Source of the DNA: an uncultured Blautia sp.
GTDB lineage: Bacteria > Bacillota > Clostridia > Lachnospirales > Lachnospiraceae
Length of the DNA: 25,792 bases
Reading direction: 5' to 3'
NCBI GenBank assembly: GCA_900539145.1
Contig: UQAX01000039.1
Coordinates: forward strand, 1-25,792
Below are positions 14,339-22,217 of this stretch, piece after piece (the stretch's first letter is position 1; the number at the start of each line of letters is the position of its first letter). The translations under genes and the position numbers were made by a program. The notes under the pieces were generated by a model. It ran no database searches and had not been told where the DNA came from. It was given only the letters and a program-made list of their open reading frames with translations.

Positions 14339-16878
14339 TGCTCCTTTTCTCCCTTCTGTGTATTTTCTCTTACTTTTTTCAAAAGAACCTCATCTGACAT
14401 TTCACTTAGACGTTTCTTTCCTTTCAGGCTTTCATGAATATATTCCACTACAATTAAATATAAAGCAATTAGTATAATAGAAGCTATCCATAACACCAAA
14501 AATACCATTTTCGAGTCAATGCTGAACATCAGTATGAGGAAAATAACAGGGATAACCAGAATGGCAAGAAATCCCCTGCGTATTCTTTTCTGATAACCGG
14601 ACTCAAATTTTTCAATTTTATCGTTTAAAGCTTTACGAAATTCATCCTGTCCTGCCAAAATTTTCACTGCTGTTGACAAACTGATTTTTTCTCTTTTCAT
14701 TCCCTCTTCTTCGCAAATCATCAAATCGGTTTCAGCCAGTTTACGGTCAAATAAATAATTTAAATTTAAAAGGCGTGGTCTTAAAAGAAGCCCTATTCCC
14801 AAAGCAATAGGCAAAAATATTGCCAAGCAAAGCAGGTTTTTCCAGTAGTGCATTCCGTAAATTCCCGCAATCGCTTCCCTCATAGCATTAATTCCGTATG
14901 TAAAGGGCAAAAGTGGATGTACGAACCGGAAAAATGCCGGTGTCATTTCAATAGGATACGTTCCTGCTGAACCCGGAATTTGCAGAATAACCAAAATCAC
15001 ACTCAATGCCTTTCCGATATGTTTAAAGGTAATAGATAGCGCATAAATCAAATTCACATACACAAAAGAGGCAAATAGCCCTGCAAATATAAAGGCGGAA
15101 GGATTTTTACATTGTATTTTCAAAAGATAGATGTCCCCAAGGCAGATAATAAGCGCTTGTATCAGACCTGTTATCACATACAAAAGCCACCTTCCAAAAT
15201 ATCCCTGTGTTACCGTAAAGCTTTTAATCTTGTCATCCTTGTCTACTTCCAGTTTAAAAATAGCAATTAAAACAATTCCGCCTACCCAAATTGCCAAATT
15301 TGTATAAAAAGGAGTCATGGCTGAACCGTAATTCTCTACATGATAGAAACTCTCTGTTTTCAGCTGTACCGGAGAATACATAAACTCAGCTACCTCTTCT
15401 GCATTCTTTTTTGTAAGCTCTGTTAAGCTTTGATAAATATCCGAGCTTTGTAATGTTCCCAAATCTGCAATAGCTGTATTCAACTTTTTCTGTACTTCTT
15501 CAAAAGCCTTTTGGCTGCTCTCCATTGCTGCTTTTGTGTCGCTTAATGTCTGTTTCAAATCCCCGGTTACATTTTTAAGCTGTTCTGCGGAAGGCTCTAC
15601 TCCTGTAAGAATTCCCGAAATCCTTCCTGAAAGCTGTGCAAAAGAGTCTAAAGATTGATTTAAGGAAGGAAGCACATTCTGCTCAAAAGACTTTCTGGAG
15701 GTCTGTAAGCTTTTCTGTCCGTCACCAATAGCTGCGGCAATCTGATTTAATCCCTGAACAGAAGTATTTACGGCATTTCCTATACTGTCATTTCCTGTCT
15801 GAAGATTTTTCAAAATTTCTTGATGCCGCTGATTTTCTGCTTCCAGCTTTCCGATAATGTCAGACAGCGGACTTCCGGGAACCTGATTGTCCAGCTCCCG
15901 GAGAACAGCCAAAATTTCCTCGTTCTGTGCGATTAAGTCCTGCACAGATGTAATGGCATTTCCAAGCTTTTCATTTACATTCTGAACCTTCTCATTCAGC
16001 TTTCCCAGGTCTGTCCCCACTGCGCTGCTGATACCTGACAGTGTATCCGCTCCCTGTGTAAGCCCCTCAGATAAACCTGTGCTTAACGCACCTACGCTGT
16101 TTCGTACAGACGATAAAATATCTGTTCCCTGATTAATAGACTTTGCACCGGATGATGCTGCACTTTTGAGAGTATCCAGTGTTTCCTGCGTTCCACTGAT
16201 TAAATCGCCACTTCCGTCAATGGTTTTATTGAGATTTTCTAAAACCGCCTGATATTCCTCCAGATTTTTCTCTACTGTCTGCATCTTCGTAATGAGATTT
16301 TCCTGTGCCTTGTCAACCTGTGTGCCCATTTGCTCTGCTGTCTGTCCCAATATCTTAGAAACAGAGCCTGCCGCTGCCGCAATAAATTCTTCATTTACCT
16401 GCTCCTGAATTGTGGAGGCGCCGGTATCCGTCACTTTGGGGGCAATGGCATTTTTCTTTTCATTTAAGTAGTATTCAAACTGAGGCTGCTTCATATCTCC
16501 GGAGAGGATGCTCACTAGAGAAGCGCTGAAGTCCTCCGGTATTACAATGGCAGCATAATATTTTCCTGACTTTACACCCTCCACTGCCTTTTTCTTATCC
16601 GTAAATTTCCAGCCTAAGTCTTTATTTTCCTTTAAGTTTTGAACAATCTCCTCTCCCGCATTCAAGTCTCCTATTAACTCATTTTCTGTACCTTTGTCTG
16701 CATTTGCCACTGCAATCTTAATATTTCCGGTATTTGCATACGGATCATAATTTGCGGCAATATTAAACCATGCGTATAGAGATGGTATCAGACATACACC
16801 AATTGTAACAATCATTGCCACCATGTTGTGGGACAACCGATTTACATCTCTTCTAAAAATTTCAAACGCCCGTTTCAT
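14335..16878 (-). CDS. YhgE/Pip family membrane protein with C-terminal extension (first copy)
   Basis: An 847-residue paralogue of the downstream YhgE/Pip protein, with the same order: N-terminal helix, PSLYAWFNIAANYDPYANTG, GVKSGKYYAAIVIPEDFS, NEKKNAIAPKVTDTGAS, a long helical stalk, and a multi-helix C-terminal domain with YPIEMTPAFFRFVHPLLPFT. It differs in carrying about 130 further residues: a charged segment (REKISLSTAVKILAGQDEFR), two more membrane helices (LAILVIPVIFLILMFSI and LVLWIASIILIALYLIVV) and a basic tail. I chose the ATG at 16878 because a GAGGG binding site precedes it and family similarity begins there (MKRAFEIFRRDVNR). An in-frame ATG at 17016 lies upstream of the proposed promoter. 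Function unknown. Confidence 0.9.
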   Translation of the reverse strand: MKRAFEIFRRDVNRLSHNMVAMIVTIGVCLIPSLYAWFNIAANYDPYANTGNIKIAVANADKGTENELIGDLNAGEEIVQNLKENKDLGWKFTDKKKAVEGVKSGKYYAAIVIPEDFSASLVSILSGDMKQPQFEYYLNEKKNAIAPKVTDTGASTIQEQVNEEFIAAAAGSVSKILGQTAEQMGTQVDKAQENLITKMQTVEKNLEEYQAVLENLNKTIDGSGDLISGTQETLDTLKSAASSGAKSINQGTDILSSVRNSVGALSTGLSEGLTQGADTLSGISSAVGTDLGKLNEKVQNVNEKLGNAITSVQDLIAQNEEILAVLRELDNQVPGSPLSDIIGKLEAENQRHQEILKNLQTGNDSIGNAVNTSVQGLNQIAAAIGDGQKSLQTSRKSFEQNVLPSLNQSLDSFAQLSGRISGILTGVEPSAEQLKNVTGDLKQTLSDTKAAMESSQKAFEEVQKKLNTAIADLGTLQSSDIYQSLTELTKKNAEEVAEFMYSPVQLKTESFYHVENYGSAMTPFYTNLAIWVGGIVLIAIFKLEVDKDDKIKSFTVTQGYFGRWLLYVITGLIQALIICLGDIYLLKIQCKNPSAFIFAGLFASFVYVNLIYALSITFKHIGKALSVILVILQIPGSAGTYPIEMTPAFFRFVHPLLPFTYGINAMREAIAGIYGMHYWKNLLCLAIFLPIALGIGLLLRPRLLNLNYLFDRKLAETDLMICEEEGMKREKISLSTAVKILAGQDEFRKALNDKIEKFESGYQKRIRRGFLAILVIPVIFLILMFSIDSKMVFLVLWIASIILIALYLIVVEYIHESLKGKKRLSEMSDEVLLKKVRENTQKGEKEQ

Positions 16879-16936
16879 GCTTTTCCCTCGCTTTTCTATA
16901 ATCTTGTCATGTAAGCATATTGTCTGCAATTCGTAT

Positions 16937-16996
16937 ATTTTATCACCAGAATTTGAGATGTCAATAATTTCGGAGAAAAAATATGACTTTAAGTCA
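16937..16996 (-). promoter_or_regulatory. Promoter and upstream palindrome of the YhgE pair
   Basis: On the minus strand TTGACA (16959-16964) and TAAAAT (16937-16942) are spaced by 16 bases, about 60 bases before the chosen start. A perfect 13-base palindrome TGACTTTAAGTCA lies at 16984-16996, 20 bases upstream of the -35, a position suited to an activator or an overlapping repressor. Confidence 0.6.
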
Positions 16997-17035
16997 ATTT
17001 TTTTATCAAATATCATTTCTAATCTGGATACAAGC

Positions 17036-17079
17036 TTAAAAATAAAGGTGAAAAGCTGATTTTACTCAACCTTTTCACC
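17036..17079 (-). terminator. Intrinsic terminator of the GH13 gene
   Basis: GGTGAAAAG (17047-17055) pairs perfectly with CTTTTCACC (17071-17079). On the minus strand the stem is followed by TTTATTTTTAA. It lies 17 bases past the amylase stop codon and separates this gene from the YhgE operon. Confidence 0.85.
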
Positions 17080-17095
17080 TATTATCATCATACTA

Positions 17096-18457
17096 TTATT
17101 CTCTTATTTCTATAAAAGTGCTTCCTGCTGCTTTCATAGTAAGGCAAATCCTGCCGCCTTCCACAGGTATCTGTTCTTCTGTTTCCAAATTAATATACTT
17201 CTTATCAGCAAATGGCACCGGAATACTTATATTCACTTCCTGCTCATCATTATTTACTGCCACAACAAGCCCCTGCTCCTGAGTAAATCTGGCAAAAGCA
17301 TATTGCCTGTTTGTCAGCAGTAGTTCCCGATATCTTCCATAAGCAAGACAATCTGTATATTTCTTATGCAGATTTCCCAACCATTTCACATGCTGCATAA
17401 TCTTAGAATCTTTTTCCTTATTTAAAGCCTCTTCAATCTCTACTGCCGGACGCAGGGGATTGTCATTTCCGCCTTCCTTGCGTCCCTCAATTCCCCATTC
17501 AGAGCCATAATAAACAGAAGGAATTCCCGGAAGCGTAAATAACAGTGTATAAATAGGAAAAATATGGTCTTTTACCTGAATTTTGCTGATAATTCTGTCT
17601 ACGTCATGATTGTCTACAAAGGAATATAATTTCATACCCTTGTAAATTCCACCGTTTTCATCAAATTCTCGGCGGATGGTATGGGCTATCTCAAAATAAT
17701 TGTGGTCATTGTGTCCGGAATAAAGCCCTTTATGCAGCTCATAATTTGTAACACTGTGAAGCATTTTTTGCCCATCCTGAATATAACGGCTGTAATCTCC
17801 GTGGATGACCTCGCCCATAAGCCAGAAATCTGCCTTTTTCTCACCGGTTCTTCTTCTCATCTCTTCCATAAAAGAAAATTCCAGACAATCGGCGCAGTCC
17901 AATCGAATACCGTCAATATCAAAAGTATCTATCCAGAAATCAATGACTCCAAGCAAATATTCCCGCACAGCCGGCTCCCATAAATTCAAATTCACCAGTT
18001 CAAAGCAATTTCTCCATGCTTCATAGCCAAATCCATCATTATAAGGACTGTTCCAGCCAAAATTAACACCTTTATACCAGCTGCAATACGGTGACTGCTC
18101 TCTGTTTTTCTGTATATCCTGAAAGGCAAAAAATTCTCTTCCCGTGTGATTAAATACACCGTCTACTACAACCCAAATGCCTGCCTCGTGAGCCTTTCTG
18201 ACAAAGCGTTTGAAATCCTCATTATCTCCTAATCTACGATCCACAACCTTATAATCCTTTGTATCATATCCATGGGTACTGGATTCAAACAACGGTCCTA
18301 TATAAATAGCAGTACAGCCTATGTCCGCAATATGAGGAAGCCATTTATCCAGTTCTTCAAACCTGTGTACAACCTCTTCTCCCTTATTTTCTTTGGGTGC
18401 ACCTGTCATGCCGATAGGATAAATATGATAAAACACTGCCTCTTCATACCATGCCAT
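17096..18457 (-). CDS. GH13 alpha-amylase-family enzyme, cytoplasmic
   Basis: A 453-residue glycoside hydrolase family 13 enzyme acting on alpha-1,4/1,6-glucans or maltodextrins. All four conserved regions are visible: DGVFNHTG (99-106), GIRLDCAD with nucleophile Asp187, GEVIHG with acid/base Glu216, and FVDNHD with Asp285. The overall layout (VFYHIYPIGMTGAP at the N-terminus, GIPSVYYGSEWG later, short beta C-terminal domain) resembles neopullulanase/cyclomaltodextrinase-type or small intracellular amylases. No signal peptide is present, so the substrate must be imported or be storage glycogen. The ATG at 18457 follows AGGAGG by 7 bases; upstream in-frame Met codons lie before or within the promoter. 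Exact specificity cannot be told. Confidence 0.93.
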   Translation of the reverse strand: MAWYEEAVFYHIYPIGMTGAPKENKGEEVVHRFEELDKWLPHIADIGCTAIYIGPLFESSTHGYDTKDYKVVDRRLGDNEDFKRFVRKAHEAGIWVVVDGVFNHTGREFFAFQDIQKNREQSPYCSWYKGVNFGWNSPYNDGFGYEAWRNCFELVNLNLWEPAVREYLLGVIDFWIDTFDIDGIRLDCADCLEFSFMEEMRRRTGEKKADFWLMGEVIHGDYSRYIQDGQKMLHSVTNYELHKGLYSGHNDHNYFEIAHTIRREFDENGGIYKGMKLYSFVDNHDVDRIISKIQVKDHIFPIYTLLFTLPGIPSVYYGSEWGIEGRKEGGNDNPLRPAVEIEEALNKEKDSKIMQHVKWLGNLHKKYTDCLAYGRYRELLLTNRQYAFARFTQEQGLVVAVNNDEQEVNISIPVPFADKKYINLETEEQIPVEGGRICLTMKAAGSTFIEIRE

Positions 18458-18493
18458 AATCATTCCTCCTGCTTGTGAATAACTTTTACTCAC

Positions 18494-18522
18494 ATTATAC
18501 CAATCGGTATAGAAAAAATCAA
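18494..18522 (-). promoter_or_regulatory. GH13 promoter with overlapping palindromic operator
   Basis: On the minus strand TTGATT (18517-18522) and TATAAT (18494-18499) are exactly 17 bases apart. A perfect 16-bp palindrome, TATACC-4-GGTATA (18496-18511), covers most of the -10 and the spacer, an arrangement typical of repression. The -35 overlaps the stop codon of vanY. The palindrome does not match the usual catabolite-responsive element (TGWAANCGNTNWCA). Confidence 0.75.
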
Positions 18523-19313
18523 TGGTGATAGCAATATTCCTCCAGTGTAATCTGATTACTGTAAATATATTTTGCTGCTTCCTTGCCCACATATCGATAG
18601 TGCCATGGTTCATAGACAATTCCCGTTATATCTGCCTTATCCTCAGGATAGCGCAGTATAAAACCATATTTCCAGCAATTTTTCATGAGCCATTGTTGTA
18701 CAGGCTGTTCCTCCATTCCACTGACTATTTTTTGTTCCGCAATATCTGTTATATCTACAGCCAGCCCTAACTCATGTTCACTTGTCCCCGGAATTGCAAC
18801 TGATTTTGCCGTTTTTTCTTCTGCCTCCTGTCTGTCCATCCCATCTTTCATATATATCTGAATTTGCTGGTTAAAAAGTTCCTGTTGTTTTTCATGAGTC
18901 CGATAGGAAGAACAAATAATTGGTGAATATCCCTGCGCACGGCAATCATCCATCATCTGCTGCAATTCAGGATAACATCTGGAATCAATACTCTGCCCGT
19001 TTCTAAGCTGTGTAAGAGATATATTTTCGGCATAAGATTGATCCAGCTTGTGCGAACTATTTACTAAAATTAAGTTCCACTTCGTGCCCGCATCTGTTGA
19101 TGAATCATTTTTCAAATTATCATTATTCTGATTAATTTTTTTAGAATTGTTATGTTTATATAAAATTTTTCCCTCTACCGAAACGCTTGTTCTGACAACT
19201 CCTGCTGCAACTATGACACAAATCACACATACCATAATTTCGCTCATCAATACACCTACCATCCTTCTTTTACGTGACATTCCCTTTCTTCGTCTTATTT
19301 TCCTCTTAATCAC
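18519..19313 (-). CDS. vanY: VanY-type D,D-carboxypeptidase (peptidase M15B)
   Basis: A 264-residue zinc peptidase that removes the terminal D-Ala from peptidoglycan precursors or muropeptides outside the cell. A basic N-terminus and one membrane helix (about EIMVCVICVIVAAGVV) anchor it, then a low-complexity Asn/Lys/Asp linker leads to the catalytic domain. Its motifs are SSYRTHEKQQELF, the zinc-binding GTSEHELGLAVDIT (His and Asp ligands) and YEPWHYRYVG (catalytic Glu and third His ligand). I chose the GTG at 19313, about 8 bases after AGAGG; a GTG at 19322 and an ATG at 19280 are alternatives. It follows the regulator-kinase-unknown genes and has a likely internal promoter with the same direct repeat as the regulator promoter. 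Confidence 0.9.
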   Translation of the reverse strand: MIKRKIRRRKGMSRKRRMVGVLMSEIMVCVICVIVAAGVVRTSVSVEGKILYKHNNSKKINQNNDNLKNDSSTDAGTKWNLILVNSSHKLDQSYAENISLTQLRNGQSIDSRCYPELQQMMDDCRAQGYSPIICSSYRTHEKQQELFNQQIQIYMKDGMDRQEAEEKTAKSVAIPGTSEHELGLAVDITDIAEQKIVSGMEEQPVQQWLMKNCWKYGFILRYPEDKADITGIVYEPWHYRYVGKEAAKYIYSNQITLEEYCYHH

Positions 19314-19361
19314 AAAACGCACCTCTCTTTCCTTTTTCTAAAGGATAGCGCGGTGCGTTTT
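19314..19361 (-). promoter_or_regulatory. Stem-loop in the vanY leader
   Basis: AAAACGCACC (19314-19323) and GGTGCGTTTT (19352-19361) form a perfect 10-bp inverted repeat; inside is CCTTT/AAAGG. On the minus strand the 3' arm ends one base before the proposed GTG start and contains the last two G residues of the AGAGG binding site. It could control vanY translation in read-through transcripts. A transcript from the proposed internal promoter would begin within the 5' arm. Confidence 0.6.
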
Positions 19362-19364
19362 CAA

Positions 19365-19395
19365 AATATATTCAGTTTGCCATCCATTTGGCATC
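19365..19395 (-). promoter_or_regulatory. Internal vanY promoter with response-regulator direct repeat
   Basis: Read on the minus strand, GATGCC-5-GATGGC (19390-19395 and 19379-19384) is a direct repeat with 11-bp period, followed after 8 bases by a TATATT -10 (19365-19370). Spacer and flanks match the repeat before the response-regulator gene (TGATGCCAAAWGGATGSC in both). The repeats replace a -35 element, as in activation by OmpR-family regulators. The upstream copy overlaps the stop codon of the preceding gene. Confidence 0.7.
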
Positions 19396-20095
19396 ATTCA
19401 AATGGTAATAATTCAGGTCCCTTATAATAAAAATATACAGACATCAAAATTTCATCTTTGTTTTTATCAACCAATTTGATTACGTCATAACTATCATCTT
19501 CCGGTTCTATACTAAGTTCATAATACTCTTCTAAATATGAAATTAAATTAGCCTTAACATACTCGCTATTTTTATTATCAATACAATAAGCTGCTGAATT
19601 TCCGTCATCTGCTGTAACATTGTAACTCATCTGGACAACCTTTTTATTCTTATCATCCACACACAGCACCAATTCATCACCTGTTAAGCATTTCGCTTTC
19701 ACCGTCCATATTACAGCAGAAGTAGAAGAATCCTTCATAACCAGCAGGTTACATTTTGCATCCATACTTGATTTATCAATACTTATCTGCATATAACCCC
19801 ATCCCTCTAATTGCAATCCCTGCAGGAAAGAGTTACAGACTTCTGCTAATTCTTCTCTTGATAAATTTGCCAGTTCTTCCTGATAATCAAACTCATAGTC
19901 TTTTTTATACACGACTCTCATAGCCTCTATAATACTATTGGAATGGGTAATTTCTATGGGATTTACCTTATATTTTTCCACCTGTTCCAGATTTTCATTT
20001 AAAACATTTGAAAAGACAATACGAGGAAAAAACAGTCCAAAACCAATGCATAAAATCATGATAAATACTCCAAATACCCATGAATACTTTTTCAT
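19394..20095 (-). CDS. Membrane-anchored extracytoplasmic protein of unknown function
   Basis: A 233-residue protein I do not recognise. One N-terminal membrane helix (about residues 6-30, VFGVFIMILCIGFGLFFP) lacks a proper lipobox, so it is likely a signal anchor with the rest outside the cell. The C-terminal part is acidic and rich in predicted beta strands (VIWTVKAKCLTGDELVLCVD, KKVVQMSYNVT), with three Cys residues in the outer domain. Its ATG overlaps the kinase stop by 4 bases, so it is coupled to the two-component genes. It could modulate the kinase or bind wall fragments, but the sequence shows no catalytic motif. The 3' end overlaps the vanY control repeats. Confidence 0.7.
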   Translation of the reverse strand: MKKYSWVFGVFIMILCIGFGLFFPRIVFSNVLNENLEQVEKYKVNPIEITHSNSIIEAMRVVYKKDYEFDYQEELANLSREELAEVCNSFLQGLQLEGWGYMQISIDKSSMDAKCNLLVMKDSSTSAVIWTVKAKCLTGDELVLCVDDKNKKVVQMSYNVTADDGNSAAYCIDNKNSEYVKANLISYLEEYYELSIEPEDDSYDVIKLVDKNKDEILMSVYFYYKGPELLPFE

Positions 20096-21489
20096 ATTCT
20101 GCCTCCCCGTATCTGCACTTTCACCACTGTTCCAACACCCACTTCACTTTCTATTGAAAGACTTCCGTTATGAATTTTTGCTATCCGATCACAAAGTGAC
20201 AGCCCCAGTCCGGCACCTCCAAAGCTACGGCTTCTGGCTTTATCTATACGATAAAAGGCTTCTGTTATATGCACCAGTTTATCTTTTGGAATACCACATC
20301 CGGTGTCCTGAATGAGCAAATCGCAACCATCTTTTTTCATGGAAAGTACTATTTTGATAACACCACCATTTTCCATAGCACGTCTGGCATTTTCTAAGAG
20401 ATTTACAACCAGAGAGACAAAAAGATCCGGTTCCAGCATACAATTACCAGCCTCACATTTTTTCTCTATCTCTATCCCATTTTCTTGAAAATATGGTACA
20501 TAATACTTCACCACATTTTCTATCAAATATGCCGGGTTTTGAATTGTCAGCTCCTGCTCTTTATTACCTGCGGCAATGAGTTCAAGAAGCTTTATAGACA
20601 GCCTCTCCAATCGTTTACTTTCAGAATATATATAGTTTGCAGCGTCTGTCTGCTCCTCCTGACTTAAATTCTGACGTCTCAACAAATCTGCATATCCAAT
20701 CATAGATGTCATTGGCGTTTTCAGTTCATGTGTAAAATTTGCAATAAACTGATTCTGTCTGTCCACCGCCGCATTTAATTCCTCCATTTTGTCAACAAGC
20801 GTATCTGTCATACGGTCAAATTCTACTGAAAGTTCTTCTATCTCATCGTTTGTATGAATATCACTTCTCAAATCATAGTTCCCTTGTGTAATACTGGAAA
20901 CGATTTTCTTCAGCCTGCTTATGGGTTTTGTTAAAAAATATGATAAAATATAAGAGAAAACTGCGCTGCAGGTCACTACAAAAAGAAAAACCGCTATATA
21001 AAGTTTCTGCAATTCCTCTCTTTGCTCGTATACTTTTGTGATGTCATATAAAGCATCTATATATAAGTCTGCATTTTCCACTTTAATCACTGAACAAAGC
21101 TGAATATAGTACTGATTTTCACTATGGATAATCTTATATGCTACATTTCTGTAATCTGCTTTATCACACATTTCTTCCATATCATTCACAAAATCACTAC
21201 TTTTATATATAAGTTCTTTGTCTTTATGCAGACTTATAGCAACAAACAAATCATTTTGTTCCACAATCTTCCCAAAATCCTTAGAAATCTCACTTGCTGT
21301 CGTCCAAGTAGTTTCCTGACTAAGCAGAGAAAATGTATGAATAACCATGTCAAATGATTTTATTGCAGATATCTTTTCACGATTTATGGAGCTTTGAAAG
21401 GAACTGTATAAAAGAAATGTACCACCAATTCCAAAAATAAACGCAATCATGGAAATCATACACAAAGTCACTTTATATCGAAACTTCAT
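20092..21489 (-). CDS. Sensor histidine kinase
   Basis: A 465-residue membrane sensor kinase. Helix one is at about 10-28 and helix two at about 163-185, enclosing an extracytoplasmic sensor domain of about 130 residues. HAMP follows (about 186-240), then HisKA with phospho-acceptor His254 in FIANFTHELKTPMTSMIGYADL. HATPase_c has the N-box NLLENARRAME, G1 box DTGCGIPKD and G2 box GGAGLGLSLC. Its ATG overlaps the stop of the response-regulator gene by 4 bases. Pairing with a VanY gene suggests that it senses cell-wall stress or an antibiotic acting on the wall; the ligand cannot be read from the sequence. Confidence 0.94.
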   Translation of the reverse strand: MKFRYKVTLCMISMIAFIFGIGGTFLLYSSFQSSINREKISAIKSFDMVIHTFSLLSQETTWTTASEISKDFGKIVEQNDLFVAISLHKDKELIYKSSDFVNDMEEMCDKADYRNVAYKIIHSENQYYIQLCSVIKVENADLYIDALYDITKVYEQREELQKLYIAVFLFVVTCSAVFSYILSYFLTKPISRLKKIVSSITQGNYDLRSDIHTNDEIEELSVEFDRMTDTLVDKMEELNAAVDRQNQFIANFTHELKTPMTSMIGYADLLRRQNLSQEEQTDAANYIYSESKRLERLSIKLLELIAAGNKEQELTIQNPAYLIENVVKYYVPYFQENGIEIEKKCEAGNCMLEPDLFVSLVVNLLENARRAMENGGVIKIVLSMKKDGCDLLIQDTGCGIPKDKLVHITEAFYRIDKARSRSFGGAGLGLSLCDRIAKIHNGSLSIESEVGVGTVVKVQIRGGRI

Positions 21490-22148
21490 GCCCTCATCTC
21501 CAATCGATATCCTACTTTATTAACTGCTTTTATCATGTCTTCCAGATGAGCTTTTCTTCGAAGTCTCTGTACATGCAAGTCCACTGTCTTACTGGTATAT
21601 TCCAGGTTTCCTCCCCATACCCGCTCATATATAGTTTCTCTATATAATGCCACGTTTGGATTCTGTGCAAAAAGCACAAGCAAATCATATTCCTTTGGTG
21701 TCAGCGCTACTTCCTGTTCATCATATCGAACCACATGCTGTTTCAAATTAATTGTCAGCTTATCATTAATTTGAATAATATCCGAAGTCTTATGAAATCT
21801 TCTGAGTACCACCTCAACCCTTGCCAAAAGTTCTACAACCTCAAATGGTTTTACGATATAATCCTCTGCACCCATTTTTAAACCTTTTACTCTATCATCA
21901 ATCGAATTCATTGCCGTGATAAAAATAACCGGGATATCAAAGGGTTTTATATATTCCAGCAATTCAAATCCGTCAATATATGGGATCATAATATCCAGAA
22001 GAATTAAATCATATCTGTTTTCCTCTATCATATCAGCCGCAGTCTCACCATCATACGCACAAGAACAAAAATATCCCGCTCCTTTCAGCGACAGCTTTAT
22101 CAAATCAGAAATAGGTTTTTCATCCTCAACAATTAAAATATTTACCAT
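21486..22148 (-). CDS. OmpR/VanR-family response regulator
   Basis: A 220-residue two-component response regulator. The receiver domain has acidic residues Glu8-Asp9-Glu10, the phospho-acceptor Asp52 (LILLDIMIPYIDG), Thr78 and Lys100 (DYIVKPFEV). The C-terminal winged helix of the OmpR/PhoB class includes VALTPKEYDLLVLFAQNP, a recognition region YTSKTVDLHVQRLRRKA, and the wing NKVGYRLEMRA. It heads an operon with the kinase, an unknown anchored protein and vanY. Direct repeats before its own promoter and before vanY indicate autoregulation and joint control. It resembles VanR-type regulators, but there are no vanHAX genes here, so glycopeptide resistance should not be assumed. Confidence 0.95.
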   Translation of the reverse strand: MVNILIVEDEKPISDLIKLSLKGAGYFCSCAYDGETAADMIEENRYDLILLDIMIPYIDGFELLEYIKPFDIPVIFITAMNSIDDRVKGLKMGAEDYIVKPFEVVELLARVEVVLRRFHKTSDIIQINDKLTINLKQHVVRYDEQEVALTPKEYDLLVLFAQNPNVALYRETIYERVWGGNLEYTSKTVDLHVQRLRRKAHLEDMIKAVNKVGYRLEMRA

Positions 22149-22177
22149 AGCTTTCCCCCTGTCTATATCCTGCGGCT

Positions 22178-22209
22178 ATTATATATCATAACGGCATCCT
22201 TTTGGCATC
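22178..22209 (-). promoter_or_regulatory. Response-regulator promoter with 11-bp-period direct repeat
   Basis: On the minus strand GATGCC-5-GATGCC (22204-22209 and 22193-22198) is an exact direct repeat with 11-bp period. It is followed after 9 bases by TATAAT (22178-22183) and lacks a consensus -35. It matches the repeat before vanY. The start codon of the regulator is at 22148, preceded by GGGGGAAAG. Confidence 0.75.
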
Positions 22210-22217
22210 AAAAAATC

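Noticed and set aside
16878..17016. 46-residue N-terminal extension of the first YhgE protein from an in-frame ATG at 17016
   Set aside because: The stretch spans the TTGACA-16-TAAAAT promoter, has no ribosome binding site, and the family begins at MKRAFEIF with a good site.
18458..18619. 54-residue N-terminal extension of the GH13 enzyme
   Set aside because: It overlaps the end of vanY and the amylase promoter; AGGAGG directly precedes the ATG at 18457.
19394..22148. A vancomycin-resistance (van) cluster
   Set aside because: The regulator, kinase and VanY resemble van parts, but no ligase, dehydrogenase or VanX gene is present in the window.
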